Notes: generated by a model from the sequence alone, not told the origin. A stretch of DNA of 64,000 bases from Prochlorococcus marinus CUG1416 (GCF_017695965.1 NZ_JAAORM010000002.1:558001-622000), one strand, 5' to 3'; positions 15,974 through 26,293 are shown, numbered from the stretch's first letter. Program-made: numbers and translations.

Positions 15974-17878
15974 TTAGGTTGTTGAATTAAGTAATTCTGA
16001 AATTAATTCGGCATTATTATTTTGTAAATTAATGATCTGTTCTTGATCTAATCCACCAACGGATAGTTTAGCCATACTGTAAACATGATTAGCAATTTTA
16101 GATGCCAATGGATTTTCAATAGGCTCTTTTTTATCAATAATTATTTTATTGCCAGTAATTTTATTAAGGCCAATAATAAGTGGATGTTCTTTATTAATTA
16201 AGAGGACATGATATTCAGGTAAGCCAGGCATCTTCTGTTCCATGTAAGCGCCCATATCATTAATTCTTCTCATTTGCTCTGGAAGCAAGATCATTGCAGG
16301 TGGGGCACCTTGGCTTGAAAGTGACTGAACTTTAACTGTTACTTTTTCATTGTTAAGTGCTTTAACTATGGTCTCTCTAAGATTTTCTGTATTTGATTTG
16401 CCATCCTTATCTACAATTTCATTGGCTTCGTTATCTTGTAGTTCATTTATTTCCGAATCAACTCTTTGGAATTGATAGTCTTCGTTTTTGCTTTCCAACC
16501 ATGGAAGAAATTGTGCATCAATTAACGGATCTGATTTAATAACTTCTTTGTTATCAGATAAACAGATATTTAATGCACTTGACTGAGCAATAATATCTGA
16601 ACAATAAATAATTTTTTTAGAATCATTTATGTTATTTCGTTCTTTGTAGTTTGCCAGAGTTGTAAAATATTTATCATTGGATTTGATAAGGGACTTATTA
16701 TCAATATCCTTAGTGACGTCTTTTTCCGAATTAATTATTGTTTCGAAAATTATACTTTTATCGACTAAATCAGCAAATTTTTCATCTTCGATAGCACCAA
16801 TTTTAATAAAAGCAGAGATTGAATCCCATATTTCGGCATAAAATTCTGGAGAATTTTTTATCAAATCCTTTAATTTATTAGCAATTTTCTTTGATATAAA
16901 TGAAGATATTGACCGTACCTTTCTATCCGTTTGTAATGCACTTCTACTAACATTTAATGGGATATCTGTAGAATCAATAACTCCTCTTAGAGGTAAAAGA
17001 TATTTTGGTACTATTTCTTTAATTGAATCGCTTACAAATACTTGATTACAAAATAGTTTTATTTCGCCCTTTTCCCAATCAGCTCTACCAGACAACTTAG
17101 GAAAATACAATATACCTTGTATATCATATGGATAATCTGTATTTAGATGAATCCATAACAATGGATCTCCCTGAAAAGGGTAAAGGTATTTATATAACTC
17201 GATATAGTCCTCATCTTTTAATTCACTAGATTGTTTTCTCCAAGGAGGATTTTTCTTATTAATTGTTTCACCTTCTAATAAGACATCTATTGGCATGAAA
17301 TCACAATATTTTTTTATTAATGATTTAATCCTTTCAGGTTCAATAAACTCTTTTTCTTCTTCAAGTAGGTGAAGTATCACATCTGTACCAATTGTTTCCC
17401 TTTCTGATTCCTCTAATGTGAAATTTGGCGATCCATCACAAGACCATTTGAAAGCTTTTGATTCCCCAATTGCTGATTTAGTTAATATATCGACTTTTTC
17501 TGCCACCATGAAACTTGAATAAAATCCAAGTCCAAAATGACCAATAAATTCATCATTATCTTTTTTATATTTTGTTAGAAATTCTTCTGCGCTTGAGAAT
17601 GCTACTTGGTTTATATATTTTTTAATTTCTTCATCATTCATTCCAATTCCATTATCAGATATTGTTAGGGTATTTTTCTCACGGTCAATAGTTATTTTTA
17701 CTTGAGCTTCTTCATTATTTTCGCAATCACCTGCCATAGAAGCCATTCTTCTTTTACTTATTGCGTCAACACCGTTACTAACAAGTTCTCTTAAAAAGAT
17801 TTCATGGTCGGAATATACTGCCTTTTTAATAATTGGGAAAATATTCTCGGTATTAATACGAATTTCGCCTTTTTCCAT
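15974..17878 (-). CDS. htpG: Hsp90 chaperone HtpG
   Basis: The 634-residue protein has the GHKL ATPase motifs of Hsp90: the start IFPIIKKAVYSDHEIFLRELVSN, the magnesium-binding Asn region, DNGIGM and GHFGLGFYSSFMVA. The middle domain contains IPLNVSRSALQ with the catalytic arginine. The sequence after residue 450 holds a charged stretch and the dimerisation domain. The usual bacterial SNASDA motif is SNGVDA here, as in cyanobacterial HtpG. It folds and protects client proteins under heat and light stress. It stands on its own promoter region (129-bp spacer). Confidence 0.95.
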   Translation of the reverse strand: MEKGEIRINTENIFPIIKKAVYSDHEIFLRELVSNGVDAISKRRMASMAGDCENNEEAQVKITIDREKNTLTISDNGIGMNDEEIKKYINQVAFSSAEEFLTKYKKDNDEFIGHFGLGFYSSFMVAEKVDILTKSAIGESKAFKWSCDGSPNFTLEESERETIGTDVILHLLEEEKEFIEPERIKSLIKKYCDFMPIDVLLEGETINKKNPPWRKQSSELKDEDYIELYKYLYPFQGDPLLWIHLNTDYPYDIQGILYFPKLSGRADWEKGEIKLFCNQVFVSDSIKEIVPKYLLPLRGVIDSTDIPLNVSRSALQTDRKVRSISSFISKKIANKLKDLIKNSPEFYAEIWDSISAFIKIGAIEDEKFADLVDKSIIFETIINSEKDVTKDIDNKSLIKSNDKYFTTLANYKERNNINDSKKIIYCSDIIAQSSALNICLSDNKEVIKSDPLIDAQFLPWLESKNEDYQFQRVDSEINELQDNEANEIVDKDGKSNTENLRETIVKALNNEKVTVKVQSLSSQGAPPAMILLPEQMRRINDMGAYMEQKMPGLPEYHVLLINKEHPLIIGLNKITGNKIIIDKKEPIENPLASKIANHVYSMAKLSVGGLDQEQIINLQNNNAELISELLNSTT

Positions 17879-18007
17879 TTACTGAAATAAATTAAACATT
17901 TAAATCCTATTTCCTAAAAACTAGTTAATCAAGTTTAATTAGGAGTATTGTCCGAACAATATATAAATCTAAAAGTAAGATTAATCAATTAATTATTGAG
18001 AAGTTAT

Positions 18008-19159
18008 TTATCTGACCCACAATATCTCAGTACAATTATTTTCTTTCATTATTTGATTGGCTTTAGCTGAATCATCACATGGATTTAAATGTAAGATTGC
18101 AATATTTCCTCTTTTCTGTAGTTCTTTTTGCTCATTCATAGCTTTTTCCCATAAATAAGAATCTTTAAACATTAACAAAATCTTTTTCTTATCTGTCTTT
18201 TCTTGCTTAATTAAATTTCTTAAAACATCTATTGAGATAGTAAATCCAATTCCATTTAAGATTATCTCATTAGGACTAAAGAATCTTACTAATTCATCAT
18301 ATCTTCCACCTTTTGCTATCACGTTTTTATTATTACCACTATCACCTATAAGTTGAAAAACTATCCCTTCGTATAAATTCAAGTGAGGTTGAAATGTTGG
18401 ATCAAGTTGTAATTTAACACCATATTTATTTGACATTATTGATAATGTTTCAAATAAAAAATTTAGGTCATCTATTGTTTTACTAGTGCCATATATCCTT
18501 TTCAATTTTTTTAATATTGCAATTGGTTCTCCTCTTGTAAATAATATATCTTTAAGAATATATTTATCATCTTCTTTAATTCCTAATTTAGATAATTTAT
18601 CTTGATCAAAGTTAACCAAACTTTTTTTAATTTCTTCAAAATTATTATTCTTATATTTATTCAATATCAAGTCCATTATTTTTGTGGTGCTAACTAGTAG
18701 ACACAAATTACATTCATCCTTCAAATTAATATTATCTATAGCATCAAACAATATATTAATAACTTCAATTTCTGGGTATTTTGTATCATATCCTATTAAT
18801 TCAATTCCACTTTGGAGTTTCTCTTGCAACTTGGATGAATTTTTATTATTTTGTTTTTTATTAAACACCATTCCATTGGTAAATAATCTTATAGGTCTTT
18901 TCTTATTTATTAATCTAGTAGATGATAATTTGACAATAGATGTTGTCATTTCTGGCCTGAGACATAATGAATTATTACTTACTATTCCAACAACCTCATT
19001 TTCTTCAATAACACCACGACCTTTTATCGTCTCTAAAGTGTTTATAAATGAAGGTGAGACTTCTTCATAACCCCATAGTTTATAAATATTATTTAAATTA
19101 TTAATTATATTAGAGTTATTCTTTACATCTACTAATTTAATTTCTTTTATATCAGTCAT
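18008..19159 (-). CDS. hisZ: ATP phosphoribosyltransferase regulatory subunit HisZ
   Basis: The 383-residue protein is a class II histidyl-tRNA-synthetase-like paralogue. It has motif 2-like LCLRPEMTTSIVKL and motif 3-like NGIGFTISIDVLRNL, with GGRYDELV before it, but no HisS anticodon-binding tail of normal size. HisZ pairs with the short form of HisG for the first step of histidine synthesis. Full HisS is longer and has the LVRGLDYYT motif, which I do not see. It lies 18 bp from the phosphatase gene upstream. Confidence 0.85.
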   Translation of the reverse strand: MTDIKEIKLVDVKNNSNIINNLNNIYKLWGYEEVSPSFINTLETIKGRGVIEENEVVGIVSNNSLCLRPEMTTSIVKLSSTRLINKKRPIRLFTNGMVFNKKQNNKNSSKLQEKLQSGIELIGYDTKYPEIEVINILFDAIDNINLKDECNLCLLVSTTKIMDLILNKYKNNNFEEIKKSLVNFDQDKLSKLGIKEDDKYILKDILFTRGEPIAILKKLKRIYGTSKTIDDLNFLFETLSIMSNKYGVKLQLDPTFQPHLNLYEGIVFQLIGDSGNNKNVIAKGGRYDELVRFFSPNEIILNGIGFTISIDVLRNLIKQEKTDKKKILLMFKDSYLWEKAMNEQKELQKRGNIAILHLNPCDDSAKANQIMKENNCTEILWVR

Positions 19160-19177
19160 TTAACTATTTGACGGTTT

Positions 19178-20026
19178 TTAGGTATAAAGATTTTTATTAA
19201 ATGGAAAAACATTCTCTAGTTCATTTTTTAATTCATTCTCAAGGCTGGGCGAGCATGCAAGAATTCTTCCGGAACTTAAATTAAATTCGCCTGATGGATA
19301 ATCCGAAATAATTCCACCTGCCTCTTTAACAATAATAGCACCGGCCGCCAGGTCCCAAACCTCCAATCCCCTTTCCCAGTATCCATCAACCTTTCCTGCC
19401 GCAACAAATGCTAGATCAACTGCTGCGGCTCCTCCTCTTCTAACGCCTCTTGTTTTGTGTGTTAAATAACAAAATTCAGCATAATTATTATCTTCTGTCT
19501 CAAATCTGTCATAAGAAAAACCAGTCACAAGCAAACTATCAGAAAGATTTAGCGGATTCGATACTTTAAGTTCTATATCATTGCAGAAGGATCCTAAACC
19601 AATACAGGCTGAATATAGTTCATTTATATAAGGTACTGATATGGCCCCTATAATTGGCTTATTTTTATATACAAGACCAATAGAAGTTCCAAAGAAGGGA
19701 TATCCATGGGAATAATTAGTTGTTCCGTCTAATGGGTCTATACACCAAGTTAAATCAGAGGATTTATTTAATTTCCCCGATTCCTCTGCATTAATAGATA
19801 TGTTGGGTGTCTCTTCTATTAAATATTCTTTTATTTTATTTTCAACTTCCAGATCTACATTGGTTACAAGATCACCTTTTCTACCTTTCGATGAAATTTT
19901 TTGAATTTTATTGTAATTAATTTTTAGAATTTCATTACCAATTTGAGCTGACTTTTTGGCTATTTCATACAATTTAGAAAGGCTTATATGATTTGTAAGT
20001 TCTTCTATATCTTTGAGCTCAAACAT
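19178..20026 (-). CDS. Inositol monophosphatase family protein
   Basis: The 282-residue protein carries the metal-dependent phosphatase motifs: NAEESG with Glu81, WCIDPLDGTTNYSHG with Asp97 and Asp100, and the C-terminal WDLAAGAIIVKEAGG. Family members dephosphorylate inositol phosphates, histidinol phosphate or PAP. The gene sits next to hisZ. Some members act as histidinol-phosphatase, but the substrate cannot be read from these motifs. It lies 5 bp downstream of the ferredoxin gene. Confidence 0.85.
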   Translation of the reverse strand: MFELKDIEELTNHISLSKLYEIAKKSAQIGNEILKINYNKIQKISSKGRKGDLVTNVDLEVENKIKEYLIEETPNISINAEESGKLNKSSDLTWCIDPLDGTTNYSHGYPFFGTSIGLVYKNKPIIGAISVPYINELYSACIGLGSFCNDIELKVSNPLNLSDSLLVTGFSYDRFETEDNNYAEFCYLTHKTRGVRRGGAAAVDLAFVAAGKVDGYWERGLEVWDLAAGAIIVKEAGGIISDYPSGEFNLSSGRILACSPSLENELKNELENVFPFNKNLYT

Positions 20027-20031
20027 TTTAA

Positions 20032-20406
20032 TTAATCTTCCTCAAATTCCCAAGGTGGTGCAACTCTTGTATTTCCCCTGCCAAAATATTTACCAAATTG
20101 TAAATCGTAAAGTTCATCTTCGTAAGTTGTTTCAACCTCGAGATCTGAAGATGCTTTAGCGACACAGAGAAGTGCATAACCTTTATCTTTTAATGCTTGC
20201 GATACGCCCATAGCTTCAGGTTGTTGCAAGGTACCAGATTTTATTTTAACTGCACAACTTGTACAACAACCATTTCTACATGAAAATGCAAGCTTAAAAC
20301 CTTTCTTTTCAAATTCATTAAGAATATATTCATCACAATTAACCTGCTCTTGGTAGACCTTTCCGGTTTCTTTATTTTTAATCGTGACTGTGAAAGTCTT
20401 ATTCAA
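20032..20406 (-). CDS. Plant-type [2Fe-2S] ferredoxin
   Basis: The 124-residue protein has the ferredoxin cluster ligands Cys43, Cys48 and Cys51 in SCRNGCCTSCAV and Cys81 in ALLCVAKA, matching C-x4-C-x2-C-x29-C. Compared with photosynthetic PetF (about 98 residues), it has a longer C-terminal tail ending APPWEFEED. The loop reads RNGCCTS instead of RAGACST, so it is probably a minor ferredoxin rather than the main electron carrier of photosystem I. It is cotranscribed with the phosphatase gene, perhaps as a low-abundance redox partner. Confidence 0.85.
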   Translation of the reverse strand: MNKTFTVTIKNKETGKVYQEQVNCDEYILNEFEKKGFKLAFSCRNGCCTSCAVKIKSGTLQQPEAMGVSQALKDKGYALLCVAKASSDLEVETTYEDELYDLQFGKYFGRGNTRVAPPWEFEED

Positions 20407-20455
20407 ATAACTTTCCTCAAAAATTGGATGATAAAGGGTTAAAATAAGGTTGTTT

Positions 20456-20542
20456 GGAGAGGTGGCCGAGTGGTTGAAGGCGCAGCACTGGAAATGCTGT
20501 ATAGGGGCAACTTTATCGAGGGTTCGAATCCCTCTCTCTCCG
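20456..20542 (+). tRNA. tRNA-Ser (anticodon GGA)
   Basis: The 87-nt cloverleaf has acceptor GGAGAGG paired with TCTCTCC, a D arm GCCGAGTGGTTGAAGGC, an anticodon arm with loop CTGGAAA giving GGA, a long variable arm of the class II type, and T arm GAGGGTTCGAATCCCTC. The discriminator base is G, as expected for serine. It reads UCC and UCU codons. The CCA end is not encoded. It lies between the divergently arranged ferredoxin and dnaK genes. Confidence 0.97.
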
Positions 20543-20755
20543 TTCTATACTAGTTGATATTGGTTAATTACATCAACAATTATGTCTACAGAGGATTTAT
20601 AAAATAGATAGTAATCATTTTGACTAGGTAATTTATAATTTTATTTATTTAAATTAAGTTGAAAATATTTGATTTTTACTATTATATGTAAATATCTACG
20701 ATAAAAATTAAGTAAATTATTAGTATGTTTTGCTTTAATTTAGCGATCTAAAAAC

Positions 20756-22753
20756 ATGGGGCAAATAGTTGGAATTGATTTAGGTACTACTAACTCTGTT
20801 GTCGGGGTTATAGAAGCTGGTCGTCCAATTGTTATTTCAAATTCTGAAGGGTCTAGAACTACACCTTCAATAGTTGGTTTTACAAAGGACAAAGAAATAG
20901 TAATAGGAGACCAAGCAAGAAGACAACTTGTTTTAAATCCAAAGAATACCTTTTATAACTTAAAAAGATTCATTGGTAGCGATTGGGACGAGTTAGATGA
21001 TACAAGTATTTCTGTTCCTTATAATGTCAAAGCAAATAATACTGGCAGTGTTAGGGTTCTTAGTCCAAATACTGAAAGGGAGTATGCTCCTGAAGAATTA
21101 GTCAGCTCATTAATTAGAAAATTAATAAATGATGCTGAGACATATCTTGGAGAAACTGTTGATTCTGCTGTTATTACAGTCCCTGCTTATTTCAATGAAT
21201 CTCAAAGGCAAGCTACAAAGGATTCCGCAATATTAGCTGGTATCAAAGTTGATAGAATCCTAAATGAACCTACTGCAGCGGCTCTAGCTTATGGTTTTGA
21301 AAAAAGTTCTTCTAATAATGTTTTAGTTTTTGATTTAGGGGGAGGAACATTTGATGTTTCATTATTAAAAATATCTAATGGTGTATTTGATGTTAAAGCC
21401 ACATGTGGAGATACCCAACTAGGAGGAAACAATTTTGACTCCAAAATAGTAGATTGGCTTGCTGAAAAATTTCTTGCTAAATACGAAATTGATCTAAGAA
21501 GGGATAGACAAGCTTTGCAGAGATTAACTGAAGCTGCTGAAAAAGCAAAATGTGAATTATCAGGATTGCAAAAAACAAAAATATCCTTACCTTTTATCAC
21601 CACATGTAATGAGGGTCCATTACATATTGAAGAGACCTTAGATAGAAAAATATTTGAATCATTATCTCAAGATCTATTAGATAGATTATTAGAGCCTGTG
21701 CAAATAGCATTAGATGATTCCGGATGGAACGCAGAAGATATAGATGAGGTAGTTCTTGTAGGTGGCAGCACCAGAATTCCAATGGTTCAACAATTAGTTA
21801 AGACTCTAGTTCCTAATGATCCCTGCCAATCCGTTAATCCAGATGAGGTAGTTGCCATTGGTGCTGCTATACAATCTGGAATAATTAATGGTGATTTACA
21901 AGATTTACTTCTAAATGATGTTACACCTCTTTCATTAGGTTTAGAAACTATTGGAGGTCTTATGAAGGTACTTATTCCTCGTAATACTCCAATACCAGTA
22001 AGAGAATCTGATGTTTTTAGTACATCAGAAGCTAATCAATCATCAGTTGTTGTTCAAGTAAGGCAAGGTGAAAGGCCATTAGCATCTGAAAATAAATCAC
22101 TTGGTAAATTTAGGTTATCAGGAATACCACCAGCACCCAGAGGAATTCCACAAGTTCAAGTTGCCTTTGATATAGATGCTAATGGTCTTTTAGAAGTTAG
22201 TGCAACTGATAGAACTACTGGACGAAAGCAAACAGTTACAATTTCTGGAGGCTCAAATTTAAATGAGCAAGAAATTAATTCGATAATTGAAGAAGCCAAA
22301 TCGAAGGCTAATGAAGATAGAAAAAAAAGATCTGTCATTGATAGAAAAAATAGTGCTTTAACTCTTATTGCGCAAGCTGAGAGAAGGCTTAGGGATGCTT
22401 CTTTAGAATTTGGGCCTTATGGGGCCGAAAGGCAGCAAAGAGCTGTTGAATTAGCTATTCAGGATGTTGAGGAATTCATAGATGATGATGATCCTCAAGA
22501 ATTAGAAATTTCAGTAAGTGCTCTCCAAGAAGCATTATTTGGTTTAAACAGAAAATTTGCTGCAGAAAGGAAAACTGATAATAATCCACTACAAGGTATT
22601 AAAAGTACATTTGGCTCATTAAAGGATGAACTTTTTTCAGATGATTATTGGGATGATGATCCTTGGGACAATCAAATGAATAGAAATTATAGAAATTCGA
22701 GGTATGGTAACTCTAGGGATGATGATCCATGGGACAATGACTATTTCCTCTAA
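20756..22753 (+). CDS. dnaK: Hsp70 chaperone DnaK
   Basis: The 665-residue protein has the Hsp70 ATPase motifs [13 protein letters not shown] (5-17), [13 protein letters not shown] and [14 protein letters not shown], the substrate-binding domain from about 390 ([14 protein letters not shown]), and an acidic C-terminus. The end is unusual: DDDPWDN occurs twice, separated by an Asn/Arg-rich stretch, and the final residues are not the EEVD or EVxDK type. Cyanobacteria carry several DnaK paralogues; this one is linked to its own dnaJ, whose start overlaps the dnaK end by 17 bp. A 213-bp spacer precedes it. Confidence 0.95.
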   Translation: MGQIVGIDLGTTNSVVGVIEAGRPIVISNSEGSRTTPSIVGFTKDKEIVIGDQARRQLVLNPKNTFYNLKRFIGSDWDELDDTSISVPYNVKANNTGSVRVLSPNTEREYAPEELVSSLIRKLINDAETYLGETVDSAVITVPAYFNESQRQATKDSAILAGIKVDRILNEPTAAALAYGFEKSSSNNVLVFDLGGGTFDVSLLKISNGVFDVKATCGDTQLGGNNFDSKIVDWLAEKFLAKYEIDLRRDRQALQRLTEAAEKAKCELSGLQKTKISLPFITTCNEGPLHIEETLDRKIFESLSQDLLDRLLEPVQIALDDSGWNAEDIDEVVLVGGSTRIPMVQQLVKTLVPNDPCQSVNPDEVVAIGAAIQSGIINGDLQDLLLNDVTPLSLGLETIGGLMKVLIPRNTPIPVRESDVFSTSEANQSSVVVQVRQGERPLASENKSLGKFRLSGIPPAPRGIPQVQVAFDIDANGLLEVSATDRTTGRKQTVTISGGSNLNEQEINSIIEEAKSKANEDRKKRSVIDRKNSALTLIAQAERRLRDASLEFGPYGAERQQRAVELAIQDVEEFIDDDDPQELEISVSALQEALFGLNRKFAAERKTDNNPLQGIKSTFGSLKDELFSDDYWDDDPWDNQMNRNYRNSRYGNSRDDDPWDNDYFL

Positions 22754-23663
22754 AAAAGACTATTTATCGATTTTGGGTTTATCCCTTGATTTTGACGATA
22801 AAGAACTTAAAAAGGCCTTTCGAAGAGAAGCAAGAAAATGGCATCCAGATTTAAATAAAAATGATCTAAATGCAGAAGAAAGATTCAAATTAATTAACGA
22901 AGCATACGAATACTTACGTGAACCAAATAATAGAAATAAAAGTTCGGATGAAAATATTCAGCAAGATCATGAAAAAAATAATTACCAGACAGGTTTTCCT
23001 GATTTTCAAGATTATCTTAATTCATTATTTGGATATGAATATACCTCAAAGACTTACGACGAATACGAAAATGAACCATTAGAGGATGAATCCATAAATA
23101 TAGATAATGATCAATTCAATAATTATGCATACCCTACAACCTCTCCAGAAGAGCCTCCTCCAGTTAAACTCCACCAAGATATTGAAACAATTATTGAATT
23201 AACTCCTGAGGAGGCTCTAAATGGAGCTTCAATTTTAATAGAACTTGAAGATGAAACTGTAGTTGAAGTTGATACTCCTCCTTTCGCTGGAGATGGATGG
23301 AGATTAAGGCTTGAAAATATTGCATGGGGAGGAAAAGATCATTATCTACAGTTAAGAGTTCAAACTGAAAGTGGTCTAAGAATTGATGGTTTACGAGTTC
23401 TTTATAAATTAGAGTTATTTCCTCATGACGCACTTCTTGGTTGTGCTGTAGAAGTCCCCACCCTTGATGGAAATGTTACTCTTCAGGTGCCTCCAAAATC
23501 ATCTACCGGAAGAATGTTACGTTTGAAGGGTAGGGGTTTAACATTCGAAGATAATGTAGGCGATCAATATGTTGAAATCTTGGTTGTTATACCTGCTGAT
23601 ATTAATGATGAGGAAATTGCTTTATATACAAGATTACAAGAATTATCACTTTCTGATTCTTAA
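22737..23663 (+). CDS. dnaJ: DnaJ-family cochaperone (CbpA-like)
   Basis: Starting at the ATG at 22737, the 308-residue protein has an N-terminal J domain with HPD at 36-38. An acidic, Asn/Tyr/Pro-rich linker follows (about 80-140), then the DnaJ C-terminal substrate-binding domains (VEVDTPPFAGDGWRLRL, GCAVEVPTLDGNVTLQVPP, MLRLKGRGL). There is no Cys-rich zinc domain, so it is CbpA-type rather than classical DnaJ. It stimulates the ATPase of the DnaK encoded just upstream. The longer ORF from 22704 would start inside the dnaK repeat and is not used. Confidence 0.9.
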   Translation: MTISSKKDYLSILGLSLDFDDKELKKAFRREARKWHPDLNKNDLNAEERFKLINEAYEYLREPNNRNKSSDENIQQDHEKNNYQTGFPDFQDYLNSLFGYEYTSKTYDEYENEPLEDESINIDNDQFNNYAYPTTSPEEPPPVKLHQDIETIIELTPEEALNGASILIELEDETVVEVDTPPFAGDGWRLRLENIAWGGKDHYLQLRVQTESGLRIDGLRVLYKLELFPHDALLGCAVEVPTLDGNVTLQVPPKSSTGRMLRLKGRGLTFEDNVGDQYVEILVVIPADINDEEIALYTRLQELSLSDS

Positions 23664-23698
23664 TCAAATACTATATATATAGAAAAAAATAGATACTT

Positions 23699-24079
23699 AT
23701 GAACATATTTGTTCTTTTATATAATTCAGGAACAGATAAAGAAGGAATTCATTCAATTGAACTTAAAGGAAGAACTATAGTTCTTATGTTTGAAGACAAG
23801 GATGATGCGACAAGATACTGTGGTCTCCTTGAAGCTCAAGATTTTCCTCTCCCAACAGTTGAAATGATTGACATTGAAGAAATAAATGAGTTCTGTATTA
23901 AATTAGATTATGAATGCAAATTAGTGGAGAAAAATTTTGTACCTAAAACAGCCGAAGATAGGTTGCTAATTTCTCCACCTCAAAAAAACCTAGAATTTGA
24001 TAATTGGGGAGGGGAAACTAATAATAAAGAAAAAATTGATATAAATACCATTAAGGAAAATCTTGAAAAGTTGCTTTAA
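23699..24079 (+). CDS. DUF3110 family protein
   Basis: The 126-residue soluble protein begins MNIFVLLYNSGTDKEGIHS and contains IVLMFEDKDDATRYCGLLEAQDF and PTVEMIDIEEINEFC, the pattern of DUF3110, found in cyanobacteria and plants, of unknown function. The tail after residue 90 is polar and variable. It lies 35 bp after dnaJ and 35 bp before the cyclophilin gene, so it is probably carried on the chaperone transcript. Confidence 0.75.
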   Translation: MNIFVLLYNSGTDKEGIHSIELKGRTIVLMFEDKDDATRYCGLLEAQDFPLPTVEMIDIEEINEFCIKLDYECKLVEKNFVPKTAEDRLLISPPQKNLEFDNWGGETNNKEKIDINTIKENLEKLL

Positions 24080-24114
24080 CCATTAAGATACTAATAATCT
24101 AATAAATAAATAAA

Positions 24115-24552
24115 ATGGCAAAAGCGTTATTCGAAACAGAAGTAGGGAACATAAATATTGAATTTTTCTCTGAAGATGCACCAAATACCGTAAACAACTT
24201 TACTAAATTGATAAGTGATGGTTTTTATGATGGTTTAGCCTTTCACAGAGTTATTCCTGGTTTTATGGCTCAGGGTGGATGTCCAAATACTCGTGATGGA
24301 GCATCTGGCATGCCTGGAACTGGAGGTCCTGGATATAATATCAATTGTGAAATCAATTCAAAAAAACATCTTAAAGGTTCACTTTCCATGGCTCATGCTG
24401 GTAAGGATACTGGAGGTAGTCAGTTTTTTATAGTTTATGAACCACAACCCCATCTCGATGGAGTTCATACAGTTTTTGGTAAAACCGATGATATGGACGT
24501 CGTGTTAAAACTTACTAACGGTTCAAAAATTTTAAAGGCAACTCTAAAGTAA
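24115..24552 (+). CDS. Cyclophilin-type peptidyl-prolyl isomerase
   Basis: The 145-residue protein is a minimal cytoplasmic cyclophilin. It has [20 protein letters not shown] with the catalytic Arg, [14 protein letters not shown], and [19 protein letters not shown], ending with [16 protein letters not shown]. It speeds proline isomerisation during folding. There is no signal peptide or anchor. Position after dnaK, dnaJ and DUF3110 suggests a folding-related operon. It converges on ribBA with a 4-bp gap. Confidence 0.93.
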   Translation: MAKALFETEVGNINIEFFSEDAPNTVNNFTKLISDGFYDGLAFHRVIPGFMAQGGCPNTRDGASGMPGTGGPGYNINCEINSKKHLKGSLSMAHAGKDTGGSQFFIVYEPQPHLDGVHTVFGKTDDMDVVLKLTNGSKILKATLK

Positions 24553-24556
24553 TAAT

Positions 24557-26293
24557 TTAACCTTCAAAAACAATACTAAATGTCTCTTTATCTAGATTAA
24601 ATTTTCTTGTAGAAGAATATAAGATTTCATTATTAATAGTAAATTTAGTGTTGATAAGTTTGATACTACTTTTTGGATGTAGGGCTTGTTCAATATTTCT
24701 AGAAACAATAATCCCAATCTTTGTACTGTTTTCGTATTTTGATAAAAATTGAATAAATAATTCTATATTCTTTATTTCTTCATCAGTAATGTTGGTATTT
24801 GTTCTATTGCGATCATGTATAATTCGCCAAACTAATTTTGGTCGATTCCAAAAAGCTAATAATCTTGGAGTACTTTCCAGTTTAATGTTAATGTTTTGAT
24901 CATCACAGAATTTAATAACTTTATTTTTTAATGGAACGAGATCTATAGATTTATAATTTCCGTCAAGAAAAATAGATATAAATGGATCTATATTACTTGT
25001 ATTAGAATTCTCTTCATCAATCATGTGGCCTAACTTTGTTTTCTTAACACTCAAATATTCGGCATTATTATCATTTGGACAAATTACTAATGGAACTCTC
25101 TCAATAACTTCTATTCCATAACCACCTAATCCGGCTATTTTTCTAGGATTATTTGTTAGTAATTTTAATTTTTTTATACCAAGATCAGTTAATATCTGTG
25201 CTCCAACTCCATAATTTCTGAGATCAGCAGGAAAACCAAGCTTTTCATTAGCTTCTACTGTGTCTAATCCACCATCCTGTAAACTGTAAGCTTTTAATTT
25301 GTTTATTAGACCAATACCTCTACCTTCTTGTCTCAAGTAAACAACAACTCCCTCTTCCTCCTTCTCTATCCTTGATAAAGCAGCCTCTAACTGGGGCCTA
25401 CAATCACAACGTAATGATCCAAAAGCATCACCAGTTAAGCATTCTGAATGCATTCTAACTAGTACAGGTTCGCTTAATTTTGATGATTTTTGTTTAACTA
25501 ATGCAACGTGTTCAGAACCATCAAGTTCATTAATATATCCATAGGCTTTGAAATTCCCAAAAATACTTGGAAGAACAGCATCGGATTTTCTAAATACAAA
25601 TCTCTCATTTTGAAAACGATAACTAATTAAGTCAGCTATTGATATTAATTTCATTCCCCACTGTTTTGCATACTCTTTAAGTTGTGGAAGTCTTGACATC
25701 GATCCGTCAGGATTTTGTATTTCACAAATCACTCCGGCGGGATATAGACCAGACATTGCTGCAATATCTACTGCTGCTTCTGTATGACCTGCCCTTTTTA
25801 AAACCCCACCTTTTTTAGCTCTTAATGGAAATATATGTCCTGGTCTTCTTAAATCATCAGGTTGTGTATTTGGATTTATAGCAACTTGAATAGTCTTGGC
25901 TCTGTCTTCAGCTGAAATCCCAGTCGAAACATTATTTTCAGGGCCAGCATCTATTGATATCGTAAAAGCTGTTTGATTTTCATCTGTATTTCTATCAACC
26001 ATTAAAGGTAAATCTAAGGAATCAAGTTTTTCACCTTTCATCGCTAGACATATAAGACCTCGTCCCTCAGTAGCCATAAAATTAATTTGTTGAGGAGTTG
26101 CAAACTGTGCAGCACAAATTAAATCACCCTCATTTTCTCTTCTTTCATCATCAACGACAATTATGCATTCACCATTCCTTATTGCAGCTAAAGCATCACT
26201 GATAGGATCAAATTCAATTTTAAAAGATTCATTTATATCCAAAATTGTTCCATTATTTGATTTGGGACTTGTTTCTTTCATTATTCCTATCAA
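24557..26293 (-). CDS. ribBA: Bifunctional RibBA with extra C-terminal domain
   Basis: The 578-residue protein has an N-terminal 3,4-dihydroxy-2-butanone 4-phosphate synthase domain (IVVDDERRENEGDL, GLYPAGVICEIQNPDGSM) and a GTP cyclohydrolase II domain. The zinc cysteines of the latter lie in SECLTGDAFGSLRCDC, and RQEGRGIGLINKLKAY follows. Together they make the two precursors of riboflavin. RibBA normally ends near residue 420-430. Here about 150 residues follow (429-578, bases 24557-25009) with LLAFWNRPKLVWRIIHDRNRT and no motif I recognise. The start MIGIMKETSP offers MKETSP as an alternative. Confidence 0.93.
   Translation of the reverse strand: MIGIMKETSPKSNNGTILDINESFKIEFDPISDALAAIRNGECIIVVDDERRENEGDLICAAQFATPQQINFMATEGRGLICLAMKGEKLDSLDLPLMVDRNTDENQTAFTISIDAGPENNVSTGISAEDRAKTIQVAINPNTQPDDLRRPGHIFPLRAKKGGVLKRAGHTEAAVDIAAMSGLYPAGVICEIQNPDGSMSRLPQLKEYAKQWGMKLISIADLISYRFQNERFVFRKSDAVLPSIFGNFKAYGYINELDGSEHVALVKQKSSKLSEPVLVRMHSECLTGDAFGSLRCDCRPQLEAALSRIEKEEEGVVVYLRQEGRGIGLINKLKAYSLQDGGLDTVEANEKLGFPADLRNYGVGAQILTDLGIKKLKLLTNNPRKIAGLGGYGIEVIERVPLVICPNDNNAEYLSVKKTKLGHMIDEENSNTSNIDPFISIFLDGNYKSIDLVPLKNKVIKFCDDQNINIKLESTPRLLAFWNRPKLVWRIIHDRNRTNTNITDEEIKNIELFIQFLSKYENSTKIGIIVSRNIEQALHPKSSIKLINTKFTINNEILYSSTRKFNLDKETFSIVFEG

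Noticed and set aside
20553-20577. GTTGAT/ATCAAC inverted repeat after tRNA-Ser as a terminator
   Set aside because: Only 6 bp, 13-nt loop and no T-run.
22704-22736. Upstream start for DnaJ inside the dnaK end
   Set aside because: The extra residues read the dnaK repeat in another frame and precede the J domain without homology.
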